Shown in pieces: positions 1 through 5,750 of a stretch of 6,117 bases of DNA. Source of the stretch: Clostridiales bacterium (GTDB lineage Bacteria; Bacillota; Clostridia; Christensenellales; JAISNN01); NCBI GenBank assembly GCA_031289865.1, contig JAITOQ010000010.1:1-6117 (forward strand), read 5' to 3'. The first letter of the stretch is position 1. Each line of letters starts with the position of its first letter. A program made the position numbers and the translations under genes. The notes under the pieces are model-generated. The model was not told where the DNA came from and did no database searches. It saw nothing but the letters and a program-made list of their open reading frames with translations.

Positions 1-51
1 TTTGAGCGTATTCCGTCCCGTGTCCGCCGCTCCGCCGTGCGCTGTAATCAT
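1..51 (-). CDS. Glycerophosphodiester phosphodiesterase-like protein, N-terminal fragment
   Basis: Only the first 17 codons lie in the window; they read MITAHGGAADTGRNTLK and run off the left edge. This resembles the N-terminus of the GDPD TIM-barrel family, which hydrolyses glycerophosphodiesters to glycerol 3-phosphate and an alcohol and normally begins with AHRG followed by ENTL. Here the His is kept (residue 5), but the usual Arg is Gly and the usual Glu before Asn-Thr is Arg, so it is a divergent member or a related fold. The ATG sits 1 base after the PHP gene stop, with a strong GGAGGT ribosome binding site at 60-65 and an 8-base spacer, which supports a real, co-transcribed start. There is no signal peptide at the start, so a cytoplasmic location is likely. 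The call rests on 17 residues. Confidence 0.6.
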   Translation of the reverse strand, partial: MITAHGGAADTGRNTLK

Positions 52-52
52 A

Positions 53-1090
53 TTATCTTACCTCCGTAAAAAACGGCGTCGCAAGCAACAGCTCCGTCCT
101 ATCGCCCTCTATTTTTCCTATTACCTCCGTTTGGAGAAAGGCTTCGTCTTTTGTGTCTATCTCCGCACGGAATTGCCCGCCGCCGTCAAGCTCGATCTCG
201 TAATGCGCCGTATTCCCTCTTAAGCATATCTTTTCGACGGCTACTCCGTATTTTTGGGTATAAGCGCGGTCAAATTCGGACAAGCTGCCGCAAAAAACAT
301 ATTTTCCTTTAGGAATCACATCGCCGAAAAAGTACCGCCGTCCGTCCGCACCAATAAGCTCCGCTTGCAGACGTACCCCGACCGATATATAAGTACGGCG
401 GTTTTTGATAGAATCGAGGGCTTTTAGGGCGGTCGGCGCGCCGTCTATGCCGAGATAGGTCGCCGCATACGCTCCGATTTTTTCGTCGGAATGCCAATCT
501 CTACCCGAAAGACAAGCAAGCCTCACCCCCGCGGCGCAAAGCCGCCGATATTTTTCAAGCGCAAAGCGGTTTGTGATATCCTTTTGAGGGGACAGCCCCG
601 ACCATACCTCAAAATGCGTAAACGCGCCGTAATCTATATCGTTTTTTATGTTCCATTCGTCGTATCCCCCCGTACACACGGGATTTCCCGGTCGGCACGG
701 GTGCGCAAGCCCCACGCAACCGCCCGCCGCCCGTACGTCTTTTGCGCGCTCGATTATTGTCGCGGGGTTCACCGTTCGCCAATCTATTTTAAGCGCGGAC
801 GGAATACCGCTCAAGGATAGAATTTCGGCGTTACTGTCTCTCGCTGAATTCGCCGCGCCGTATACCGTCAAATGTCCGTAAAAGGTCGTCCATTCCGTCC
901 CCAAAAGGACTATTAGAGAGTTTTTCTCGCCCTCTTTAGCGGTTTCAATAAGTCCCGACACAGCATTGTGATCGGTCAAGGATATTCCGAAAAGCCCCGC
1001 CGCTTTCGCCGCCTCGACAAGAGTCGCGGGCGTAAAATTTCCGTCGCTGTGCCGCGTATGGCAATGTAATTCAAAAGGATAAAATTTCAT
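53..1090 (-). CDS. PHP-domain metallohydrolase, CehA/McbA type
   Basis: This 345-residue protein has a PHP (polymerase and histidinol phosphatase) domain, a distorted barrel that binds two or three metals and hydrolyses phosphate or other esters. Motifs seen are HCHTRHSDG at residues 9-17, TDHN at 39-42, GTEW with Glu66, GH at 72-73, AHP at 129-131, FEVW at 160-163 and GRDWH at 196-200. These cover the expected ligands. The C-terminal part (about 235-345) looks like the beta-rich tail of CehA-like proteins. The ATG at 1090 is chosen because it follows GAGGGG (1097-1102) at a 6-base spacing and overlaps the upstream stop in ATGA. A longer reading from 1363 would be the antisense-frame shadow of the neighbouring gene. 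No signal peptide or membrane segment is visible, so it is probably cytoplasmic. The substrate is unknown; an ester or phosphodiester fits the GDPD-like neighbour. Confidence 0.88.
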   Translation of the reverse strand: MKFYPFELHCHTRHSDGNFTPATLVEAAKAAGLFGISLTDHNAVSGLIETAKEGEKNSLIVLLGTEWTTFYGHLTVYGAANSARDSNAEILSLSGIPSALKIDWRTVNPATIIERAKDVRAAGGCVGLAHPCRPGNPVCTGGYDEWNIKNDIDYGAFTHFEVWSGLSPQKDITNRFALEKYRRLCAAGVRLACLSGRDWHSDEKIGAYAATYLGIDGAPTALKALDSIKNRRTYISVGVRLQAELIGADGRRYFFGDVIPKGKYVFCGSLSEFDRAYTQKYGVAVEKICLRGNTAHYEIELDGGGQFRAEIDTKDEAFLQTEVIGKIEGDRTELLLATPFFTEVR

Positions 1091-1536
1091 ATGCCGCCCC
1101 TCACCGTGATTTTTAGGTCTATGTTTTCGGACAAGGCGCAATGCGTGCTGACTACCGCCCGCCATTCTCCCGCCGTGATCTCGGTCGGGAGAAAGCCGTA
1201 AGACGGCTCCGCTCCTATGACGATTTCGAGGTCGTTTCCGTGTCTGTGCGCACAGCCTACCGCCCCGTTCGGCGAATCTATAGAGAGGGTAAGCAAGTTT
1301 TTTATAGGGATTGCGTTTTTGAAATACACGGCGTCTAAATCCGTACCGCTCCTCTCCGCGCACCCCCGTACAAGCTCTACCGACCGCACTTCGTCCTCAT
1401 AATCCTTTGGAAAGTAGCTGTAATGAATTTTTAGACAGCGGTACCCCCCCTCCACCGTAAACGGCAAAGCGATGTGTTTGTATTCGTCCCGCGGGGTGAA
1501 GGTACGGGACAATTCGGCAATTATGGTTTCCGACAT
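1087..1536 (-). CDS. Stand-alone CehA-type N-terminal beta domain
   Basis: This 149-residue protein has no catalytic motif that I recognise. Its pattern matches what I recall of the N-terminal beta-sandwich that precedes the PHP domain in many CehA/McbA-type proteins: HIALPFTVEGG at 21-31, KIHYSY at 36-41, LLTLSIDSPNG at 81-91, EIVIGAEPSYGF at 104-115, and a closing TAGEWRAVVS at 121-130 with LKITVRGG at 141-148. The stop overlaps the PHP start by 4 bases (ATGA), so the two are likely translationally coupled and may act as a heteromer in place of a fused protein. The start at 1536 has AGGAG at 1545-1549 with an 8-base spacer. No signal peptide is present. The domain assignment is from remembered family layout and would need a profile search. 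Confidence 0.72.
   Translation of the reverse strand: MSETIIAELSRTFTPRDEYKHIALPFTVEGGYRCLKIHYSYFPKDYEDEVRSVELVRGCAERSGTDLDAVYFKNAIPIKNLLTLSIDSPNGAVGCAHRHGNDLEIVIGAEPSYGFLPTEITAGEWRAVVSTHCALSENIDLKITVRGGI
1097..1102 (-). promoter_or_regulatory. Ribosome binding site that decides the PHP gene start
   Basis: GAGGGG lies inside the end of the upstream gene, 6 bases before the ATG at 1090. It supports the short PHP start and the ATGA coupling rather than the longer open frame beginning at 1363. Confidence 0.6.
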
Positions 1537-1557
1537 GGTTAGTTCTCCTGCTTTTTT

Positions 1558-1591
1558 AAGTTGAAAGTTGAGAGTTGAAAGTTGAAAGTTG
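1558..1591 (+). repeat. Heptad tandem repeat, GTTGAAA orientation
   Basis: Nearly five 7-bp units of GTTGAAA/GTTGAGA lie just upstream of the ribosome binding site of the gene at 1536. On the transcribed sense (minus) strand this reads CAACTTT. The orientation is opposite to that of the tracts at 1684-1713, 1804-1830 and 1846-1875, so a transcript could pair the two ends over about 20 bases. Confidence 0.9.
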
Positions 1592-1624
1592 CTGATAATT
1601 AGAGATGTTCTGTATAGCCGTTGC

Positions 1625-1645
1625 GGGACGATATGGGCATCGCCC
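1625..1645. repeat. Degenerate GGGACGAT palindrome
   Basis: The left arm GGGACGAT and right arm ATCGCCC can pair with one bulged A. It matches the perfect palindrome at 5714-5735 in sequence type and is likewise adjacent to the sequence ACGGAATGAC. It has no following T-tract, so it is not called a terminator. Confidence 0.6.
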
Positions 1646-1713
1646 TTTACGGAATGACCCCGACTTTTTATTACACATTAATTTTCAACTCTCAACTTTC
1701 CACTTTCAACTTA
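1639..1713. repeat. 75-bp direct repeat, copy A
   Basis: It begins ATCG, runs through ACGGAATGACCCCGAC and TTTTTATTACAC, then enters the CAACTTT heptads and ends CAACTTA. It differs from copy B (1756-1830) at only a few positions, so the duplication is recent. In copy A the palindrome left of the unit is nearly intact. Confidence 0.85.
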
Positions 1714-1748
1714 ACCGCTTTTCCCGATTCCTCCGCGGCAAACGCTAT
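1692..1748 (-). pseudogene. Duplicated 3' end of the oxidoreductase gene
   Basis: These bases repeat the end of the oxidoreductase reading frame, encoding IAFAAEESGKAVKLKVES followed by TGA. The surrounding match, 1678-1748 against 1840-1919, is identical at every aligned base except for one 9-bp gap. That gap removes three codons (Arg-Lys-Thr) and keeps the frame. The remnant has no start and no upstream domain, and its left neighbour is the 75-bp repeat. The right boundary falls at TAT|TATGG, where the half-palindrome of copy B begins. It is a gene-end fragment, not a gene. Confidence 0.85.
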
Positions 1749-1755
1749 TATGGTC

Positions 1756-1830
1756 ATCGTCCTCTACGGAATGACCCCGACTTTTTATTACACCTTAATT
1801 TTTAACTCTCAACTTTCCACTTTCAACTTA
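1756..1830. repeat. 75-bp direct repeat, copy B
   Basis: This is the same unit as copy A, with GTCCTC for GCCCTT near its start and small changes around TTACACC. Only the right half of the GGGACGATG palindrome precedes it; the left half is replaced by the duplicated oxidoreductase end. A further partial copy begins about 1838 and merges into the true gene end at 1854. Confidence 0.85.
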
Positions 1831-1845
1831 TATGATACCTTAATT

Positions 1846-1875
1846 TTCAACTCTCAACTTTCCACTTTCAACTTA
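1846..1875 (-). repeat. Heptad repeat forming the oxidoreductase 3' terminus
   Basis: On the minus strand the gene ends in AAGTTGAAAGTGGAAAGT then TGA, which is the heptad repeat itself read as KLKVES and a stop. The same 30 bases occur at 1684-1713, and nearly so at 1804-1830. Confidence 0.85.
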
Positions 1876-3116
1876 ACCGCTTTTCCCGTTTTTCTCGATT
1901 CCTCCGCGGCAAACGCTATGCGGTGGCTCTCTAAGGTGACGTCGATTGCGGACAGACGGGCGGGAGCTATGCCCGTTCTCAAAAATTCGATAAAATCCGA
2001 AACGATCATGCGGTCGCCGCCGAGGTGTCCGAAGATTCCTCCCGAACTGACCTTTACGGTCTTTGACACGCCGCCGAATATGTTCAGACGAAACTTTCCT
2101 TCGCCGTCGATACCTATGATTTCGCCCTTTGTCCCCGATATACAGAGCCGCCTAAAACAGCCCCTTGAGAATGCGGTCATCGTGAGATTTGCGCTAACAC
2201 CGCCATCGAGGCAGAGGGCGACGTTTTGATTTTCCATTACGTCGTTGTCGCATTTATAGACGCAGCGTCCGTAAGGCGAGGTTTTGAGAACCTCCTTTAA
2301 ATCCTTTAGCTTCGGTTTTGCCATGCCCGTAATTACCTTTATATGGACGCCCATTTTGGGGATAGTGTGGCGCGTGATACCGTAATAGATTTTTTTTACG
2401 TCGTACGCGCAGGTCTTTCGGTGAGGACACGGCGCAAGGCAGTAGTCCGTCGCGCCGTCGGGGGCGTTTTCACGGAGAAACAGCTTCCTCGACCCGCTCG
2501 AAAAAACCTCTTGACATTTTTTGCCCGAAAAATAGTAAATAATGTCGAGATCGTGACAGCATTTTGCCAAAATCGACGGGCCCGTTTCGCTTTCATTCCG
2601 CCAATTTCCGCGAACGTAGCTGTGGCTGAAATGCCAATACCCGACGTTTTCGATATCGTTTATCGAGAGGATTTCGCCTATCGCGCCCGAATCGATCACG
2701 CGCTTTATCGTGTCGTAAAAGGCTGAATACCTCAGGACATGACAGACGACGACTTGTAAATTTTTTTCGTGAGCAAGCGCGGCTATCTCCTCGCACTCCG
2801 ACGGTATCGGCGAAACGGGCTTTTCGAGGAGCAGTTGATAGCCCGCATTGAGCGCGGCTATAGCGTGTCCGTAATGGTCGCGGTCTTGCGTCGCGATGAC
2901 AAGCGCGTCGGCAAGCTTGCCCCGTTTAAAAAATTCCGTATCGGACAAAAATGCGTTTTCTTTTTTTACCCCGTACCTTTCCGCGGCGGCATAGAGATGA
3001 GCGGGATTTTTTTCGCATACCGCCGTGATTTCCGCATTCGGGTTTTGACCTATTTGGTAGGCGTACCGCCGTCCGCGGTTGCCCATTCCTATTATCGCTA
3101 TTTTGATTTTATCCAT
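1854..3116 (-). CDS. Gfo/Idh/MocA-family NAD(P)-dependent oxidoreductase
   Basis: This 420-residue cytoplasmic enzyme has a Rossmann N-terminus, IAIIGMGNRG (residues 6-15), an acidic residue after the second strand (Glu35), and the family EKP motif at 98-100. The C-terminal half carries KCCHDLD at 185-191, whose His188 sits where the family's catalytic His is expected. Members oxidise, reduce or epimerise sugars, inositols and related polyols through a bound nicotinamide cofactor; the substrate here is unknown. An inserted cysteine-rich stretch (Cys226, Cys230, Cys236, then Cys285 and Cys289 in RCVYKCDND) could bind metal. The start at 3116 overlaps the lipoprotein stop by one base and has AAGGA at 3123-3127 with a 6-base spacer, so the two are coupled. 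The last six residues, KLKVES, and the stop come from the heptad repeat, and a second copy of the gene end lies downstream. The length is somewhat above the common 330-390 residues. Confidence 0.9.
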   Translation of the reverse strand: MDKIKIAIIGMGNRGRRYAYQIGQNPNAEITAVCEKNPAHLYAAAERYGVKKENAFLSDTEFFKRGKLADALVIATQDRDHYGHAIAALNAGYQLLLEKPVSPIPSECEEIAALAHEKNLQVVVCHVLRYSAFYDTIKRVIDSGAIGEILSINDIENVGYWHFSHSYVRGNWRNESETGPSILAKCCHDLDIIYYFSGKKCQEVFSSGSRKLFLRENAPDGATDYCLAPCPHRKTCAYDVKKIYYGITRHTIPKMGVHIKVITGMAKPKLKDLKEVLKTSPYGRCVYKCDNDVMENQNVALCLDGGVSANLTMTAFSRGCFRRLCISGTKGEIIGIDGEGKFRLNIFGGVSKTVKVSSGGIFGHLGGDRMIVSDFIEFLRTGIAPARLSAIDVTLESHRIAFAAEESRKTGKAVKLKVES

Positions 3117-4051
3117 TATAAATCCTTAATTTTGATTGCCGTTTTTTTATCGGGATAGCGGAAATTAAAAGCCGCCGCGCTTTTTCTTATAGAGTCGCCG
3201 TTCCAAACGAGAGTTTCGCTGTTATTCCAGAGCTGCGTCGTCGTCTTTTGGTTGGAAAAAAAGTATTCCGTATTGTATTCGATTAGGGTCGGGCGGTTCT
3301 TTTTTTGAGTACAGCTGTAGGTGTTTGAAAGCACCCCCGTAATGCTTTCCCAATCAAACCGCAAATCCTCTCTTTCACCGCTCGCAAAAGGGCTGTCTTT
3401 GTAAGGAGTCTGCTCGCCGTTACTGTCGATAAAATAAGCCGTGTTTGTAAAAATCGTTTCAAAAAACCACGTTCTATTATTCTCCGAAAAAACCGCGTCG
3501 GCACTGTCGTTTGAGAAAATCGTGTCTACATGGTTTCCGTACGCGGAATCCAACAACAGACGATCCTTAGGCAAAACAACGGAGGAGAAATAATCGTCTT
3601 CCGTTCCTTGAAAGCAAATTTCACCGTCCCTCTTGACCGTCAGCAAACTGTTTAAAAACCAATATTCAGTGACCGTCGGCGTACCGTATTCGGGTTTTTT
3701 ACCCGAATAAATCGGCTGACCGTCCGCATCCTTTTTGGTTTCAAAAAACTCCGACCGTCCGTACCAATCGCCGTCGTTTTTGGTAAACTCATATTTTACA
3801 AGCCGACTGTCCCATACCGCACGCTCGGACGGATTTTTGTTTTGCGGCAAAAATCGATTCTCCTCGTCGGCGTTTATCATAAATTGTATCTCAGCCGTCA
3901 TCGTGTAGGCATAGACCTTTTCGCTCGACAGCTTATCCGCGACGGCACTCATACCGCCCGAATCCGCACCCGCGGGCGAGCACGCCGAAAGGAATAAAAT
4001 ATTCAAGACGACAAGGACGGCAAGCAGTATCCGCAATAGTTTTTTATTCAT
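3116..4051 (-). CDS. Lipoprotein of unknown function
   Basis: This 311-residue protein begins with a typical lipoprotein signal: basic MNKKLLR, a hydrophobic core (8-20) and lipobox LSAC at 21-24, giving Cys24 as the lipidated residue. The mature part starts with a Ser/Gly/Ala-rich linker and is otherwise rich in aromatic, Asn and Asp residues. No further membrane segment, repeat or recognised domain is visible. It should sit on the outer face of the cytoplasmic membrane. The ribosome binding site is strong, GGAGGAG at 4059-4065 with a 7-base spacer. It is 1-base coupled to the oxidoreductase and follows the symporter, so an accessory role in substrate capture or sensing is possible, but it does not look like an ABC solute-binding protein. 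I do not recognise the family. Confidence 0.82.
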   Translation of the reverse strand: MNKKLLRILLAVLVVLNILFLSACSPAGADSGGMSAVADKLSSEKVYAYTMTAEIQFMINADEENRFLPQNKNPSERAVWDSRLVKYEFTKNDGDWYGRSEFFETKKDADGQPIYSGKKPEYGTPTVTEYWFLNSLLTVKRDGEICFQGTEDDYFSSVVLPKDRLLLDSAYGNHVDTIFSNDSADAVFSENNRTWFFETIFTNTAYFIDSNGEQTPYKDSPFASGEREDLRFDWESITGVLSNTYSCTQKKNRPTLIEYNTEYFFSNQKTTTQLWNNSETLVWNGDSIRKSAAAFNFRYPDKKTAIKIKDL

Positions 4052-4178
4052 TTTCTATCTCCTCCGTGTAAATGGAAAGTTGAGAGTTGAAAGTTGAAAG
4101 TCAAGGGTCGCTTTGCTCCGATAAAAAAAGTATGTGTCATTCTGAGCGGAGCGAAGAATCTAAAACGATACCGACTTT
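4052..4178. other. Repeat-bearing spacer between symporter and lipoprotein genes
   Basis: These 127 bases hold the lipoprotein ribosome binding site, a heptad tract (4071-4102), about 30 bases with an A-rich run, and a GTCATTCTGAGCG-type repeat that abuts the symporter stop. No gene or clear terminator is seen. Confidence 0.75.
4071..4102 (+). repeat. Heptad tandem repeat upstream of lipoprotein gene
   Basis: About four units of GTTGAAA/GTTGAGA occur on the plus strand, so the sense strand of the following gene reads CAACTTT, as at 1558-1591. It lies directly before the lipoprotein ribosome binding site. Confidence 0.88.
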
Positions 4179-4181
4179 TTA
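4136..4181. repeat. GTCATTCTGAGCG...GAAGAATC interspersed repeat
   Basis: GTCATTCTGAGCG, then GAGCGAAGAATC and TAAAACGATA, occupy 4136-4170 and match 5758-5793 apart from GCGGAGCG for GCGAATGCG. The following ACCGACTTTTTATT module also recurs at 1654-1675 and 1771-1791, and inverted at 5744-5756. Its far end contains the symporter stop codon (TAA at 4179-4181 on the minus strand). Repeats of this wording are, as I recall, scattered through many bacterial genomes. Confidence 0.85.
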
Positions 4182-5594
4182 TTTGGATGCAACATCGCGT
4201 TTCAATTGCAACCGTTCGCGGATTTCCGTCATGCGCTTACCGTTTAGTTTATAAAACAGCATAGGCAAAATCGACAAGAGATTTAAAACCGCGGGGATAA
4301 TCGTAAAAATCATAAATATCCCTTGCTTCGTAAAATCAAGCTGTGCGGGCGCGTGGTTATTTATCGCAAGGAGCGGTGTGGTAAAGAGAAAAAAGCTCAA
4401 AAGGAATGCGAGGAAAAAATCCTTAAACGCGGAGGAAACCTTGCCTCGTAGCGAGATGATCGCAAAGGTCACTCCCTCGTTTCGCTGTCCCGTCTTGTCC
4501 TCCCAATAGTCAAGCGTGTCGATAGCCATAAAATGCGGAACGACGTTTAAAAGCCCTACGGGGAGCATGGCAATCGCCATCAAAATCGCCGTGACAAACC
4601 AAGGCGCGGAAAAGCCGACCAAAAACACCAAGACAAGTCCTACGGAATGTAGGACGGTCGAGAATATAAATATCTGCTTTGAGTCCATTTTCTTTTTGAG
4701 TTTAGGTGCAAAAAGCATTCCGAGCATTGCGGCGACCGCTCCGGGGAGTGCAAAAAATATATTTAACGAGCCGTTTGAATAGACGTAAGTCACCATATAG
4801 ATGATAGCCGCCGACACGAGATTCCTAAAAAACGAAATCAAAAGCGACGCGATCAGCGCGGCAAACTGTCTGTTTTTAAAAAGGTATTTAAAGCCGTCGG
4901 TGATTTTGGGCGGGATTTTGGATGGCGGGACGCGCTCTTTGATGTTTATCGTCCCAAGTATGATAAAGATCGGCGCAAGTATACCTATCACGATACCCAT
5001 AGTCATGTAGGTTTCCTTCATCGCCAAAAACAGCGCGAATATCGAAAAAAGTACGAGCGCGGATTGTTCGCCGACCGAGCCTACTATACGGCTTATCGAT
5101 ATGATTTTTGTGCACTCCTCGCTGTTCGGCGACGCGACCGCCGGAAGTCCGTCCATCGGAATACCGACGAGCGTCCCGACGATTCCGTAAGAGATATAGG
5201 TGATATACATGTATACGATTTTTCCTATAGAGGTCAGCTCTCCTATCGGCAAAAACAAGAGTATCGTCAAAATCCCGAACGGCACCGCGCCGAAAAAGAG
5301 ATAAGGACGCATTTTTCCGAACCGCGTCTTTGTCTTGTCAACCAAAACGCCCATAATCGGGTCATTTAAGCCGTCAAAAATCTTTGCTACCAAAAACATT
5401 ACGCCCACGCTGACCGGCGCAATCCCCAAAACCGAGGTGTAAAATATCAGAAGATACCCTTGAGTGAGTCCCGTGATTGCGGACGTAGCAAACTTCGCCA
5501 TCGAAAACGTGACGTAATCCTTTGTCTTTAAGTACTTTTTGCCCGATGCGGAAACGACCGGCACGGGTGTTTTTGGCGTTTTTTTTGTAAACAT
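4179..5594 (-). CDS. GPH-family glycoside/cation symporter (MFS)
   Basis: This 471-residue, polytopic inner-membrane protein has about 12 hydrophobic segments. The family signature after helix 2 is clear: KIFDGLNDPIMG at 71-82 followed by DKTKTRFGKMRPY at 86-98, with Asp74 and Asp78 where the cation-linked acidic residues of MelB-type carriers lie. A second family motif, DYWEDKTGQRNEG, is at 362-374 between helices 10 and 11. GPH carriers import glycosides, pentosides or hexuronides with Na+ or H+; the sequence does not tell which. The ATG at 5594 is chosen because AAAAGGA (5599-5605) precedes it by 4 bases. An in-frame extension to 5675 would add 27 residues translated from a heptad repeat and is rejected. 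The length is normal for the family. It leads the transport and catabolic genes that follow on the same strand. Confidence 0.92.
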   Translation of the reverse strand: MFTKKTPKTPVPVVSASGKKYLKTKDYVTFSMAKFATSAITGLTQGYLLIFYTSVLGIAPVSVGVMFLVAKIFDGLNDPIMGVLVDKTKTRFGKMRPYLFFGAVPFGILTILLFLPIGELTSIGKIVYMYITYISYGIVGTLVGIPMDGLPAVASPNSEECTKIISISRIVGSVGEQSALVLFSIFALFLAMKETYMTMGIVIGILAPIFIILGTINIKERVPPSKIPPKITDGFKYLFKNRQFAALIASLLISFFRNLVSAAIIYMVTYVYSNGSLNIFFALPGAVAAMLGMLFAPKLKKKMDSKQIFIFSTVLHSVGLVLVFLVGFSAPWFVTAILMAIAMLPVGLLNVVPHFMAIDTLDYWEDKTGQRNEGVTFAIISLRGKVSSAFKDFFLAFLLSFFLFTTPLLAINNHAPAQLDFTKQGIFMIFTIIPAVLNLLSILPMLFYKLNGKRMTEIRERLQLKRDVASK

Positions 5595-5598
5595 AATG

Positions 5599-5605
5599 TC
5601 CTTTT
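5599..5605 (-). promoter_or_regulatory. Ribosome binding site that decides the symporter start
   Basis: AAAAGGA lies 4 bases before the ATG at 5594, slightly close but usable. It supports the short start over the repeat-encoded N-terminal extension. Confidence 0.6.
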
Positions 5606-5609
5606 GTCC

Positions 5610-5652
5610 AATGCAAAATGCAAAATGCAAAATGCAGAATGCAGAATTGCAG
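5610..5652. repeat. Heptad tandem repeat, AATGCAA family
   Basis: Five 7-bp units (AATGCAA three times, AATGCAG twice) are followed by an 8-bp variant AATTGCAG. The base sequence is unrelated to the CAACTTT heptads, but the period is the same. It lies directly upstream of the symporter ribosome binding site and is free of stop codons on both strands. Confidence 0.9.
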
Positions 5653-5710
5653 ATTTTTAAAGTGGTCGGTGTCATTCCGGCGGATTTTTAAAGTAGTCGG
5701 TGTCATTCCG
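5652..5710. repeat. Two 28-bp direct repeats
   Basis: GATTTTTAAAGTRGTCGGTG then TCATTCCG occurs at 5652-5679 and 5683-5710 with one mismatch and a period of 31 bases. The TCGGTGTCATTCCG part is the same module found inverted inside the 75-bp repeats at 1639 and 1756. Confidence 0.9.
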
Positions 5711-5713
5711 TAG

Positions 5714-5735
5714 GGGACGATGACCACATCGTCCC
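5714..5735. repeat. Perfect 9-bp-stem palindrome
   Basis: GGGACGATG, a 4-base loop ACCA, and CATCGTCCC form a perfect hairpin on either strand. There is no T-run after it, so it is a REP-like structural repeat and not an intrinsic terminator. Related halves occur at 1625-1645, 1751-1762 and 5820-5830. Confidence 0.85.
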
Positions 5736-5750
5736 GTATCCGAATAAAAA

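Larger units (their letters stand above)
1537..1853. other. Repeat-filled spacer between oxidoreductase and CehA-domain genes
   Basis: No gene is supported in these 317 bases. Starting from the right (the transcription direction), the spacer holds the heptads that run out of the oxidoreductase stop, a 75-bp repeat unit, a second copy of the oxidoreductase 3' end, another 75-bp unit, a degenerate palindrome, about 30 bases without recognised repeats (roughly 1592-1624), an inverted heptad tract, and the ribosome binding site of the next gene. The plus-strand open frame across it is repeat-derived. I see no convincing promoter or intrinsic terminator. Confidence 0.8.

Noticed and set aside
491..881. 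Plus-strand open frames opposite the PHP gene
   Set aside because: They are basic, low-information translations antisense to a gene with intact catalytic motifs.
1091..1363. N-terminal extension of the PHP protein by 91 residues
   Set aside because: It is the off-frame shadow of the CehA-domain gene. The PHP motif begins right after the ATG at 1090, which has its own ribosome binding site.
1621..2229. Plus-strand open frame of 202 codons
   Set aside because: Its first half is translated heptad and 75-bp repeat, which is stop-free in this direction, and the rest is antisense to the well-supported oxidoreductase. No ribosome binding site is seen.
4071..4110. Possible promoter for the lipoprotein gene (minus-strand TTGACT at the edge of the heptads)
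   Set aside because: No acceptable -10 box is found at 16-18 bases; TTGAAA/TTGACT-like hexamers arise from the repeat itself.
5595..5675. N-terminal extension of the symporter by 27 residues
   Set aside because: The extra residues are translated from TGCAAAA heptads, and a ribosome binding site supports the ATG at 5594.
5714..5735. Perfect hairpin considered as an intrinsic terminator
   Set aside because: No T-run follows it on either strand, and related halves recur with other repeats.
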